A stretch of DNA of 64,000 nucleotides from Ettlia oleoabundans (taxonomy: Eukaryota > Chlorophyta > Chlorophyceae > Chlamydomonadales), in the NCBI GenBank assembly GCA_019693395.1, contig JAAMXP010001782.1, forward strand, positions 1,513 through 65,512. The letters are read 5' to 3'. The position numbers were made by a program, and so were the translations under genes. Under the pieces are notes generated by a model, which was given only the letters and a program-made list of their open reading frames with translations, did no database searches and had not been told where the DNA came from. Below are positions 1 through 16,237 of this stretch, in pieces (within the stretch, counting starts at the first letter, position 1; every line of letters begins with the position of its first letter).

Positions 1-4
1 TTCT

Positions 5-1956
5 CTACGATGGTGTGCTGTCAGCAGGCCTCCTCCAATGTGTATCTCTGCTTCTGCTGCTGCCCCCATATGTTACCACGCGTCCAAACAGGCTCTTCGT
101 CCCCCAGATCCCGCGCCGCAAGCATTCCAGCTGCACAATCTGAGAGTGGTCCACGAACAGGTTCACGTCTGCCCCAAACGTCTTGATGTACCTGCGAGCC
201 ACCTAGGCCAGACTCAGTCCATGCCACTGCGAATGGAGGTGAAAAGCCACAGGCCGGCACCCCCCTTCTCTCTCTCTCTGCTTGGCGCTCAAGAGCCGCC
301 CCGATATACCCAAACCCTTGGACCCAGCCCTACCAGCTGAACACTGTTGGGTCTGCAGCCTCAAACATCAGGCGCTCCAGCCCCACAGCATCAACCAGCT
401 TGGACACCACGTCTGTGCGCCAGCTGGACACATTCTCCGTAATCCCTGTGACAGGGTCAGGCTGGCTTGTGTGCCGGGTCAGCCAAACCACCGCTAAGGT
501 GACGTGCCTAATTCACTTAACCAGCCTGGCATGGCTGGCTGGATGTGCTCGAAAGGGAAGTGCCAGCTGGTGGACACCAGGCGGCTGACAGGTGTGAACC
601 ACTCGCCAATTGGAGCACCTTACACACCTTCAGACTCAACCATCACCACTTCAGCGCCTGCCTCCACACAGCGCCGCACGCGCCGCACTGCCCACGAGGC
701 ATCCACCGTGCCCTCAGCAGCCAGCTCAGCAGCCGACGTGTCGCCACCAGCGCCAAACTGGATGCCCACCTCTGGCTTGGGTTTCAGGCCGGCCTCTTGA
801 ACATCCTTGACAAGACGCACCTGCGGTAAGACAAGGAGCGACGACCCTGCCTGCTTTAGTCGTGTGACTAGAGACAAGGGCTGACAGTGGGAATGACAGT
901 GTGCAGGCGCCGCAGCTTCTGGTAGTTTGAACTCTGCACAGTGGCTACCTGTGTGCTTTTGCATTGCACACAGCCTGTGGTTTAGCGAGGCCAACAAAGC
1001 AACAAGAATCCTGCCACTGCATACCGCGGCCCACCCACCAGGTCATCGTCAGGCAGGCTGATGAAGCCTGTAGACAGCTCCACCGTGTCAAAGCCCATAT
1101 GCCTGCACTGCTGCAGGTAGCGCTGCACCACATCACGGCTGCGACCCTGCGATGCAGGTGCAGCGGATGTGTGGGGCAACAGAACATGGAGTGACCGCTA
1201 TGTTGAGGGTGTGCACTGATGTGCAGTTGGTCAGTTGAGTACGTATCGAGTTGCCGAGTGGATGTGCTGCAACTGGCAAGTCAGGTGTTGCCCGCATGCG
1301 ACTTGAGGACATGGTACAGGCATCCACTCACGTGAGCCAGAACATGTTCAATCCAGCCACCAGTGCTGACATACACGTTGTGCCTGTGAGCCTCCTCATT
1401 TAAAGCCTGCACAGCCTGGCGGCCCATCACAGAGAAGGCGCCGCCAGCATACTTGAGGCCATCAACAGCGTGGCCCACCTGGAGGAGATGGGGGGGAAGT
1501 GTGAAAGGGGCTGAAGAGGGATGGCAGGTGTAGTAGCTTCGGCTCGGTAAGGCATGCGAGTGCATGGAAGCTCTTTGGTGGGGTCAATGGCCCTCACTGC
1601 TTCCAACAGCTCTCCCAGATACGTTGGCGTGACAGGTGTGTAGTAGGGGCCCCTGCATCGCACCAGCCGACAGCCAGCAGTAGGAAGTTGAGGGGCACAG
1701 GCGCAAGTGGCGTGTGCTCAGCCGCCAGGCCTCCTGCACTTTGTTTGGTTTCAAACCTGATTTCAGTGATTCCCGCAGTTCTGGGCTTTTGTGGTCGGTC
1801 GTTGTGCGGCACAAAGCTGTAGGGCAGATCCAAGGCGCCTGCAGAGTCAGTACTGTACGCCGCCGCTGTCACGACGGTCTCTGCTGCCGCCCCAGCCTGA
1901 CCGGCGGCGCAGACTTGTGCGGCCCGGCGCAGCAGAATTGCTGGAGGTTTTCGCAT
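5..1956 (-). CDS. HSA32-like protein (heat-stress-associated 32, phosphosulfolactate-synthase-like TIM barrel)
   Basis: The spliced reading resembles plant HSA32, a relative of archaeal phosphosulfolactate synthase ComA that is needed for long-lasting acquired thermotolerance in land plants. Conserved blocks in order are TEIRGPYYTP (split by an intron near 1742), VDGLKYAGG, VYVSTGGWIEH, MGFDTVELSTG, a KPKPEVGIQFG block, VVMVESEGV, a GLERLMFEAADP block near 340-390 and the ending NLFVDHSQIVQLECLR with GIWG. I count about seven coding exons. The start at 1956 is the first ATG of the open frame and lies about 65 residues before the conserved domain. That extension is Arg- and Ala-rich, reads MRKPPAILLRRAAQVC and ends near AAYSTDS, so it looks like an organelle presequence; plant HSA32 is regarded as lacking one. 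The stop is at 5-7, so the gene is complete. It is divergent from the C2 gene at 2355. The family is secure; the targeting is inferred. Confidence 0.88.
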
Positions 1957-2354
1957 CGTAAAATGAAGGTGACGGCTGGGCAGTATCAAACGCGTTAGGA
2001 AATGGCAAGTAGCTGTGCAGTTGGCACGAAGGGTGCTGACGCGGCTCTCAGAGTCTCTGAAAAGTATACAAGCTAGGTTCTTTGCCGTCTTGATTTGGTC
2101 ACAAAAGCATTTCAACGGATTTATCAAACTCCGCGTCATCTCGAGACCTGTCAAGGTTGTGGACAAGTGAGGCGCAGGTGACCGGAAGGCGGGGCACCAC
2201 GTCTGTGATCTCGGATATTCAAGCATGGATTCCATGGCTTGAATTGAGGCAAGCTCCTGAACTAGGCTGGGTCGACTGGGCTGCCCCCCTTGCTGGACGA
2301 CACACATGCTTCCAGACGGCGCTGCTTGCCGCCGCTGTGTTGTGCAGGAGCGCC
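1957..2354. promoter_or_regulatory. Shared upstream region of HSA32-like and C2 genes
   Basis: These 398 bases separate two divergent start codons and should hold both promoters and 5' leaders. No convincing heat-shock element with correctly spaced GAA/TTC units was found, which is notable beside an HSA32 homologue. The only clear structure is the inverted repeat at 2217-2244. Confidence 0.5.
2217..2244. repeat. Imperfect palindrome in a divergent promoter
   Basis: The arms ATTCAAGCATGGA and TCCATGGCTTGAAT are reverse complements apart from one extra G. The centre lies about 125 bp before the C2 start codon and about 275 bp before the HSA32 start codon. It could be a binding site for a dimeric regulator or a hairpin in a leader; there is no further evidence. 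Confidence 0.55.
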
Positions 2355-3403
2355 ATGCAGGGACGAGCCAAGCGTCACCTTTTGGTGACTGTGCGTGCGG
2401 CGGCGGATGTGCCAAGCCATTCCAAGCCCTACGTCATTCTCGAGCTGGGAGACCAGACACTGCAGACTGAAGCAGCCAGCGTTGCTGGCAACAATCCGGC
2501 AAGCTACCGCCCAGCTGGCCCGCCTTGCAGGGGCGATGCATGCAGACCTGCCCTGCCATTGGTGAGTTGAGCAGCACTTGTCACTGCTGATTGCCCTGTG
2601 CTCCTGCTGGTCTGCCGCAGGTGTGGGACGAGTCCATGGAGCTGCTGTTGCCCCCACCGCTGCCTAATGAGCAGGCGCTGCAGCTGAGGGTGCGGTTGAT
2701 GAGCCAAGTGCGCCTCTTCCCTGACCGCTTCATTGCCAGTGGCAGCATACCCCTGGAGGACCTGCTGTATGGAGCTGGGCAGCATGAGGTGACCGTGCCC
2801 CTCACAGACCACAACGGCAAGCCATCAGGCCACATGCACCTGGGACTGCGCCTGCTCAAGGAGGCAGCACCTGGGCAGGAGATTGGTGAGTGTACTAGGG
2901 GGGGTGATGTTTGCACTTGGGGTGCGTTGGGCCAGCGTCGGGGTTGGCCCATGCTGGAAGTTGCCCAGGAGTATTTTCCTGTGCCATTCTCACATGTTGC
3001 GTGTGCAAGTCAGTTTTCACGCATGTTAAGCGGGTATCAGCATGTGTGCTCGTTCCTGCTGCAGGCAGTGCCGCTGGCACTGTGCTGGGTGAAGTGCCAG
3101 GCGGCAGGCCGGCATCTGCGTCAGCTGCTGCGGTGCCGGGACCCATTCTGCCTTCTGTGACAACAGCAGAAATGCAGGTGGGCATCCCTTGCGGCATGTA
3201 CTCATAACACACACTAGTACTACGGGAATTATCGGTGCTGATCACAACTGCAGTTCGCGAAAGCACAGTCGGCTTCTGTTGATCCAAGTTGCAGCTGTGC
3301 TCCACTGCCCACTTCTTGCTGTCGGCTGCAGACGCGTGAGTTGCTGGGGGCAGGCAACATGATGGACCCTTCCAAGCCGGGATTCGGCCTGCTCACAGCT
3401 TGA
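2355..3403 (+). CDS. Small single C2-domain protein
   Basis: Four coding exons (2355-2498, 2621-2885, 3065-3177, 3332-3403) give 197 residues in frame. One C2 domain fills residues about 5-125: the strand HLLVTVRAA, then KPYVILELG, the hallmark NNPVWDES and the final strand GHMHLGLRLL. The rest is a short Ala/Pro/Gly-rich tail. C2 domains bind membranes or partners, often through calcium. Here the usual Asp of the DPYV motif is Lys, so calcium binding is probably weak or absent. The first intron uses a GC donor (CCG|GCAAGC) if the NNPVW motif is to be joined. A strong GT donor 63 bases downstream (2562) would insert 21 residues in frame. It is tail-to-tail with a second C2 gene. The cellular role is unknown. 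Confidence 0.8.
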
Positions 3404-3791
3404 CATCAGTGGGCCTGCAGGCTGCGACTCGCTGAAGCCGGGCGCATCTGATGCATGATGGCATGGGCGGCTTGGCACCATTTTGCGACCCACCAACCAG
3501 CACTCTTTTCACTGTAGAGTCCATCCAAGTGCTGACTGGCAGAGATGGGCCGCTGGCATTCAGTGGCGCCTTTCACACGGCAACATACAAAATGCAACAT
3601 AACATATTTTCGCGATGCCAGGCTGTGGACATGACTCGTGGTTTGACCTTTTAACAAGCAGGCAGGCTTGAACTTTTTAACAGGCAGGCAGGCAGGCAGG
3701 CAAGTTTTGTTGCCAGGTTGTTGAGATTGCCAAATTGTAGAAAATGCCAGCCACGTTCACTAGTGATTGACCATGTACCTCAATGAGGTTC
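3404..3791. other. Convergent intergenic region between the two C2 genes
   Basis: This holds the 3' untranslated regions of two convergent genes. No open frame in it looks coding. It contains the GGCA-repeat tract at 3681-3702. Confidence 0.5.
3681..3702. repeat. (GGCA)n microsatellite
   Basis: About five tandem GGCA units stand between the convergent C2 genes, with a shorter GCAGGCAGGC stretch just upstream near 3659-3668. Confidence 0.8.
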
Positions 3792-4494
3792 TCAGTGCCT
3801 GCATGCTCCATTTGTGCTTTCGGATGCTGCTGCTGCTGCAAGGTTAACATCTGAAGCTTCACAAAACGTGTTAGCCGCTGCAGCCGTAGCGAAATGTATC
3901 GAGCAATCCACGTCGCCGACATGCTTCCCCACCTAAGACAAGACCATAGCATAAGCTAGCCCATTGTCAGCGCTATGAACAGCATACAGAAGGCAATTTT
4001 GGTTGCAAAGGACAGATGAGTCATGTTTCAAGGCTACACAGAGTTGGCGAGGGTCCCACCTCATCCACAACTGGCAACGACATGCGATGCATGCTTGCAT
4101 CGCTTTTCAGCAAAGGCTCCAGCCCCAGGACGCCAGCTGCAACATATTCCTGCCCATGACTGCCCTCTACCCCAGCCGTGGGGTGGAACAGCACCAGCTT
4201 GAGCCGTTGTGCGCCTGATTGCAGTTCAAAGGACAGGTTCTGCGGTGGACCAGGAACACTGACAAGTTGATGCTTTGCACCACAACCTCTCTGGCGGCGA
4301 GGCACCCACAACCGCGCCATTCTACTCACCTCCTCCCATGACACGGCTGTGCCGGCGTCCGACTTGCTGGTGCTTCTCGGCGTGGTTTGTAGCCTGCCAT
4401 TATGTTCAATCTCTACTACACAAGACAAGAGGGCCGCAACTGTTGTTTTCAGCCTGGCGTTGTGGACACTGATGGACAATTTGCTGGGCAGCAT
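3792..4494 (-). CDS. Second small C2-like protein
   Basis: Three exons (4330-4494, 4060-4239, 3792-3932) join in frame to 161 residues. The pattern is that of one divergent C2 domain: SKLSISVHNARL, VVEIEHNGRLQTT, SWEENLSFELQ, RLKLVLFHP and a last strand GDVDCSIHFA, followed by an Ala-rich tail. The start at 4494 is the ATG directly before the first strand. Calcium-binding aspartates are not evident. It faces away from glutamate dehydrogenase (207 bp between starts) and converges on the other C2 gene, so the two may be an old inverted duplication. The match to C2 is by strand pattern and is less sure than for its neighbour. Confidence 0.65.
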
Positions 4495-4701
4495 GCCTCA
4501 AAGAACCCGCTGCATGCAGAGAGCAGTTGTGGTAAGGTTGTGCTGATTGAGAGGCCGAAGGCACGTTTGCTGCCACGTCACAGCTCCTAGTCAGCTTCCC
4601 ATACACCTGGTGCTAGCTGCCACACACGACTAGATGTCCGCTCCCCGCCAGACGCTACTAAATTTTTTGCTACACCAACGACTGTTGAATCGCGATTCAG
4701 G

Positions 4702-7925
<3,224 letters not shown>

Positions 7926-7931
7926 GCTGTC

Positions 7932-7936
7932 TTACA
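7932..7936 (-). terminator. TGTAA-type poly(A) signal, SDR gene
   Basis: TTACA on the plus strand reads TGTAA on the minus strand, 240 bases after the SDR stop codon. TGTAA is the usual green-algal polyadenylation signal. A chance match is quite possible. Confidence 0.4.
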
Positions 7937-8099
7937 CTCACAATTCTTTTGGTTCCATGAGCAGGCCATTGTTCAGGCTGAGGTCACTGTCGCATGTTGG
8001 TGACCCAGCAATACAGCAGCACAGCAAGGCGTCGTATGTCCATGGAGCCCTTCTGCATTATTCAATCACAAACAAAGGTGAATGAGCAGAAGACAGAAC

Positions 8100-8104
8100 T
8101 GTAA
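8100..8104 (+). terminator. TGTAA-type poly(A) signal, glutamate dehydrogenase
   Basis: TGTAA lies about 175 bases after the GDH stop. With the opposing signal at 7932-7936 the two convergent transcripts would overlap at their 3' ends. Confidence 0.5.
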
Positions 8105-8175
8105 ACTGCCCGAACAATGGCCGCTCTACACAGGCGGCAAACTTCTGGGGTCGGCTGGCTTGCTATAAACCTGCA

Positions 8176-9788
8176 TTAGAGTCTGCTCTGCATGCCGCCA
8201 GAGACCACTAGCGTCTCTCCAGTGACATAGGACGCATCATCTGATACCAAAAATGCCACCGCTGCTGCCATGTCCTGTGGCGTTCCCAGGCGGCCCAGCA
8301 GTGTACGGCTCTTGTTTAGCTCTTCAAGCTCAGGATCAGCCACCAGCGCGGAGGCAAACTGCAGCCAGGCAGCCAGCAGACAGCAGGCAAGGGAAAAGGG
8401 AAGCAGCATGGGAATGAATAGCTGTGCATGCGCAACTCTAGGCTTCCCAGGAGCATGTGCAACAAGCAAGGGCCACCAGTGTGCTCTGTCTGCTAAGCAC
8501 AACAGTGCCAGCCAGGCCGTCGGGGTGAATTGCCAGCAAACCCCACGTTGCTTGCCTTTGTGGGAACAATGCCAGGCGCCAGGCAATTGACACGTATCCC
8601 ATTAGGCCCCAGCTCCTCAGCCAGCGCCTTTGTGAGCCCCAGCAGCGCGGTCTTGGACACGGCGTACCTGCGCTTCACATACGCCGGGCCCAAGAGGTTG
8701 AAGCTGACGACAGGTGCTGGAAAGCCCACAGTCAGAGGCGGGCATGCATCTCAGGCTGACCAAAGCCTTCCGACACAGCTCTCTTATGCCATCCACCCAA
8801 CAAGGTCCGAGTCTCACATGGCAATGGGCGGTGCCGGGTTGTAGGCGCTGTAAGACGACACAAACACGATTGCACCACCTCGGGGCATGTGGGGCACCGC
8901 CGCCTTGGCAAGCAGCACTGCGCTCTTCACGTTGATATCCAGAATTTTATCTATGGCCGAGTCCTGTACCAAGCGAGGTCATGCAATTTGCTTAGACAGG
9001 GGCAAATGCAGCAGCACCCCCACCTTGGCCGAGTCCTGTACCAAGCGAGGTCATGCAATTTGCTTAGACAGGGGCAAATGCAGCAGCACCCCCACCTTGG
9101 TGCTGCGGATGCCTATACAAGTGTCTGCACTGGCATCTGCCCTTGGTGTTGGGACACCCACTCACAATGCAAATGCGTTCCTTACACCGGCATGCTTACC
9201 GCCATTGTAAGGATGGGGCCTGCTGCCGGGTTGACTGCGGCATTGCTGACCAGGATGTCCAGCGTGCCGTATGTTTCCAGCGTGAACTGGATGAGCTCCT
9301 GCACAAGCAGCATGTGTGCCCATGGCCTTTGCCCCAAATCTCAAAGCAGCAGGCACGAGGTGCTGGCAACAAGGCACATCGCCAAGTTTCCTGTTCAAGC
9401 TTCAATCACTTTACAACCTGCACAACTTTGACGCATGCCATCTAAACCTGGAACAAGCCCAAGCAAGGCGAGCAGGCTGGCCCCACCTGCAGCTGCGCCT
9501 TGTCGCCCACGTGGCATGCCGTACCCACCACCTCCAGTCCCTCCGCCCTCAGCTGTTGCACAGTTTCATTCACATTCTGCTGCTTTCGTGAAGACACAAC
9601 AACTCGTGCACCCTGTAGCAAGCACGGCAACGAGAGTGAGGTGTAAGGCCCACAACAACAGCAAACGAGCGTCACCCCGGCATGCACCGGACCACCTCGG
9701 AAGCCAAGCGCCGCACAATGCCGACCCCAATGCCGGCTGTTGAGGCTGTCACAACTGCCACTTTGCCCTCCAATCTCCTGCAGAACAT
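8176..9788 (-). CDS. Short-chain dehydrogenase/reductase, DHRS4-like, with peroxisomal tail SRL
   Basis: An NAD(P)-dependent carbonyl or retinal reductase of the classical SDR family, closest in pattern to animal and plant DHRS4. Visible motifs are the cofactor turn [13 protein letters not shown], the arginine stretch [11 protein letters not shown] typical of NADP binding, [11 protein letters not shown], the catalytic serine block [12 protein letters not shown], the YAVSK active site, [10 protein letters not shown] and [12 protein letters not shown]. The last three residues are SRL, a type 1 peroxisomal signal also found on DHRS4. The start (9788) gives [13 protein letters not shown] directly before the Rossmann fold. 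About seven exons. An identical 72-bp tandem duplication covers one intron-exon border (8954-9097). It is tail-to-tail with GDH. Confidence 0.88.
8954..9097. repeat. Perfect 72-bp tandem duplication across a splice acceptor
   Basis: Units 8954-9025 and 9026-9097 are identical. Each carries the minus-strand acceptor (TACAG) and the first codons GACTCGGCC of the exon that continues IDKILDINV. Only the unit at 8954-9025 is followed by the full exon. The other copy could at most make a 12-base microexon, since reading through it meets a stop codon. Confidence 0.95.
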
Positions 9789-10106
9789 GGATGCGGTCAG
9801 CAGTGGTAAAACCGTGTGGTCAATACTTCGCGTCGCCAACCTGCCAAGACATCCAGGTGGCAGGACAGTGATGGCAGCAGTTTACAAATGCTGGGTTTCA
9901 TTCTGATCCTTGATCCGACAGCTTGATCTGCTTTGTGAAATCAGATACCGCTTCTCACCTGCACTGCGATGCTGTCGACATGTAATCGGCAGGGTTCGCG
10001 GCTTCGCCGCTTCCAGATTACCAAGTAGTGCTAAAGCTGTGCTCAAATGTAAACGGTGTCCTATGCCGCAGTGGGAAGCGCAAGCCCCGACAAGGGGGAG
10101 CGCGGC
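9789..10106. promoter_or_regulatory. Shared upstream region of SDR and NDR kinase genes
   Basis: This 318-base divergent intergenic region holds the perfect small hairpin GCGGCTTCGCCGC near 9999-10011. A GTG-started extension of the kinase frame begins at 10056, but the first ATG is 10107. No TATA box was recognised. Confidence 0.45.
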
Positions 10107-13910
<3,804 letters not shown>

Positions 13911-14369
13911 TCGCGAGCGAGGCCCCCTGCTCACGCCAATCGGGCAGCCCCCCATTGCTGAATACCTTGGGTAACTTTGCCGTGTCCAACCACTTTTGGC
14001 ACAATTTGGGTCCCTTTGCTGGACAACAATCATTCGGCGCACTTTCGGGTGCTTACCTTGCTCTAAACCAAGCTTGGCTTTGCATTCTTGCACTTGATTT
14101 CCTGATGCTGCTTGCATCCTTGTATCATCACACCGCTCACGAGGGGCTCTTCTTGTCACCGAGCTTAGACCAGGCAGATTTCTGGCAAATACCGTGATTT
14201 TCAAAATCATACACATACTCAATTGCTGGTGGAGCTGCCTTGCTGGGCGGACAGCTGGCAGCCAGCACCCCCGACAATTGCTGATATTGCGTGAAAGGCT
14301 TCAGGCCACACGTACTCCTTGCAGTGCTGCAGCAGCGTACAGCCAGTCAGGTTGCCTATGGTTGTGGCT
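13911..14369. other. Convergent intergenic region between two kinase genes
   Basis: This holds the 3' regions of the NDR and CDKF-like kinase genes. No coding frame or repeat worth naming was found. Confidence 0.5.
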
Positions 14370-15870
14370 TCACGTCAGCGCCTGCTCAACCACAGCTAGC
14401 AGGGCTTCAGGCGACGCCGGCAGCGGTTCCTGTGTAAAGTACGGGCTCTGCAGTGCCTGCTCAGCTGTCAGCCGGTGGTCAGGATTGTACTGCAGTAGCC
14501 CCGCCACCAACTGTACTGCCTCAAGCGGCGCACCGAGCAGCGCTTCTGCTAGGTCCCGGGGTGGCTGCGGCTGGAAGATTAGCTTGCCCCAGTCGGGCAG
14601 ATTACGCACGCCTGCAATAAGAGGTGCAGAGAGAGGCCCACTCTGGGGAGCTATGCACAGCATGGGTGAAAAGCAGGAAACGTGCCCTTGCTGATCTGCA
14701 TGTTGATTGCAAATATGGCCCCCATCAACCTCTCCTTGCATCAGCTGCTTGTGGGACGTGCAGCAGCACCTGCATACTCCTGCATCCCCTCCCCGACCCA
14801 CACACATGCATAACATTTTGCAACGTTTCACCCACCGGGCCATTGATTCTCGCTGATGCTGCCCAGCAGACTGCTCATCAGCGCCAGCTGCCCAATGTCG
14901 CTGGTACCAGGGAACAGCGCCCCGCCCCGCAGCAGCTCAGCCAGGATGCAGCCGGCCCCCCACAGGTCCACAGCACAGGTGTAGCTCCGCGAGTTGAACA
15001 GCAGCTCAGGCGCCTTGTACCACCTCGTGCACAGCGCGGCTCCAGGCGTGAGGTTGCCGGCAGCTTCTGCTGCTTGCTGTGGGACGCCCTCTGCAGCACC
15101 TGCTGCATCCCCCACCGCAGTAAGTCCAGGCAGCCGCCGCGCCTGCCCAAAATCTGCCAGCTTGATAGCACCTGTGGGATCGATCAGCACGTTGGAGGGT
15201 GCGACATCCCGATGTACAAACCCAGCAGCGTGGCAGGCCGCCAACGCCTGCAGCAGCTGGTGCGCCACCGCCTTTACCACAGCCGCGTCCAGCTTGGCGC
15301 CCCGCAGGCGAGATAGCAGGACACGCAGGTCGGTGAGGCAGTGCTCCAACACCAGAGCAACAGAGTAGCCCTGCAAATGAGGACCGCAGTAGTGGGGTTG
15401 GGCGGCCAGCAGGAGTGGATAGATCCCTCTTTGCAGGGCAGGTTGGTGCATTGGCATATGCATGCAGAGGAATGGCTTGCCGCCACCCTAGCACCAGCTC
15501 AGGTGGGCCAGACCCACCTGCTGCTTCACCCCCAGCAGCGACACTACCGCGGGGTGCCGCACGGTGCGCAGCAGCTGCAGCTCCCGCTGCACATACAGCG
15601 GCAGCAACCCCTCCTCCTGCAGGTACATGTGCTTTAAGGCCACCACGCGGCCATTGCTTCGATGCCGGGCACGGTGCACCTGCAGCAGCAGAGCGGGATG
15701 CGGGGTCTGGCCCAGCCTGTACCTATACAGCTCAGGGCTTGCTATTCAATGGCACCTGTCTTCCTCTACTGCTGTCTGTCTTAATCGCTGCACACCTCTG
15801 AAAAGGTGCCATGCCCCACTTCCTCCTCCACATCGTACTCGTCAGTGCCGGGGACCTCAAGTAGGGACAT
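14370..15870 (-). CDS. CDKF/CDK20-like cyclin-dependent-kinase-family protein with altered catalytic loop
   Basis: A CMGC kinase closest in pattern to plant CDKF (a CDK-activating kinase) and animal CDK20/CCRK. Shared marks are KLADFGQARRL, an insert in the activation segment, RWYKAPELL, a GTSDIGQL block, a NQWPG block, LPDWGKLIF and SPYFTQEPLPASP. The N-lobe has VGHGTFSEV (third glycine replaced by Ser), VALKHMYL and the C-helix QRELQLL. The catalytic loop reads HRDVAPSN: the base Asp and the Asn are kept, but the Lys normally two residues after Asp is Ala. Four or five exons; the stop is at 14370. I took the ATG at 15870 (MSLLEVPGTDEYD) as start; the frame stays open upstream to about 15969, so the N-terminus is uncertain. 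It diverges from the sulfotransferase gene. Confidence 0.82.
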
Positions 15871-16237
15871 GCTGGGTGCCTCAGTGGGTTGCGTCTGCAA
15901 GGGCGGCAGGCGCCCGTCACGGGCGGCACCCTCTCCGACGCAACATAGTGCAAGCTCAAGTTTTCTCACTATGACCGTTCAGGATCAATTCGTGGGATGC
16001 CAGCCGGCAGACGGTAATAAAAGTGATAACAGCGCCCTTGCCTGGCAGTCTTCAATCCCGGTGAGGTGGCAGTGCGAAGGCAGTGGCGATGAGCAGCAGC
16101 AAAACGAGCAGATTGCAAAACAGCTTCTGCACCCGACTCTAGCAGCTTTGGTGTACTGCATTCCGTACTGCACTCCGGAAGGGATGCAATCATGCAATGA
16201 AGACGCGCGGGTGGCGAGCCGGAACCGCACCCTAACC
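15871..16237. promoter_or_regulatory. Shared upstream region of CDKF-like kinase and sulfotransferase
   Basis: A 367-base divergent promoter region. Its first 99 bases remain open in the kinase frame and could be coding. No defined element was recognised. Confidence 0.4.

Noticed and set aside
1957..2354. Heat-shock elements in the HSA32 promoter
   Set aside because: GAA and TTC triplets occur but never in the alternating 5-bp spacing required, unlike the clear cluster at 23010-23066.
3659..3705. GGCA tract as a possible CRISPR or satellite array
   Set aside because: The unit is four bases with no spacers; it is a plain microsatellite in a eukaryotic genome.
9990..10020. GGTTCG-containing hairpin that recalls a tRNA T-arm
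   Set aside because: No acceptor, D or anticodon arms can be drawn around it, so it is only a small hairpin.
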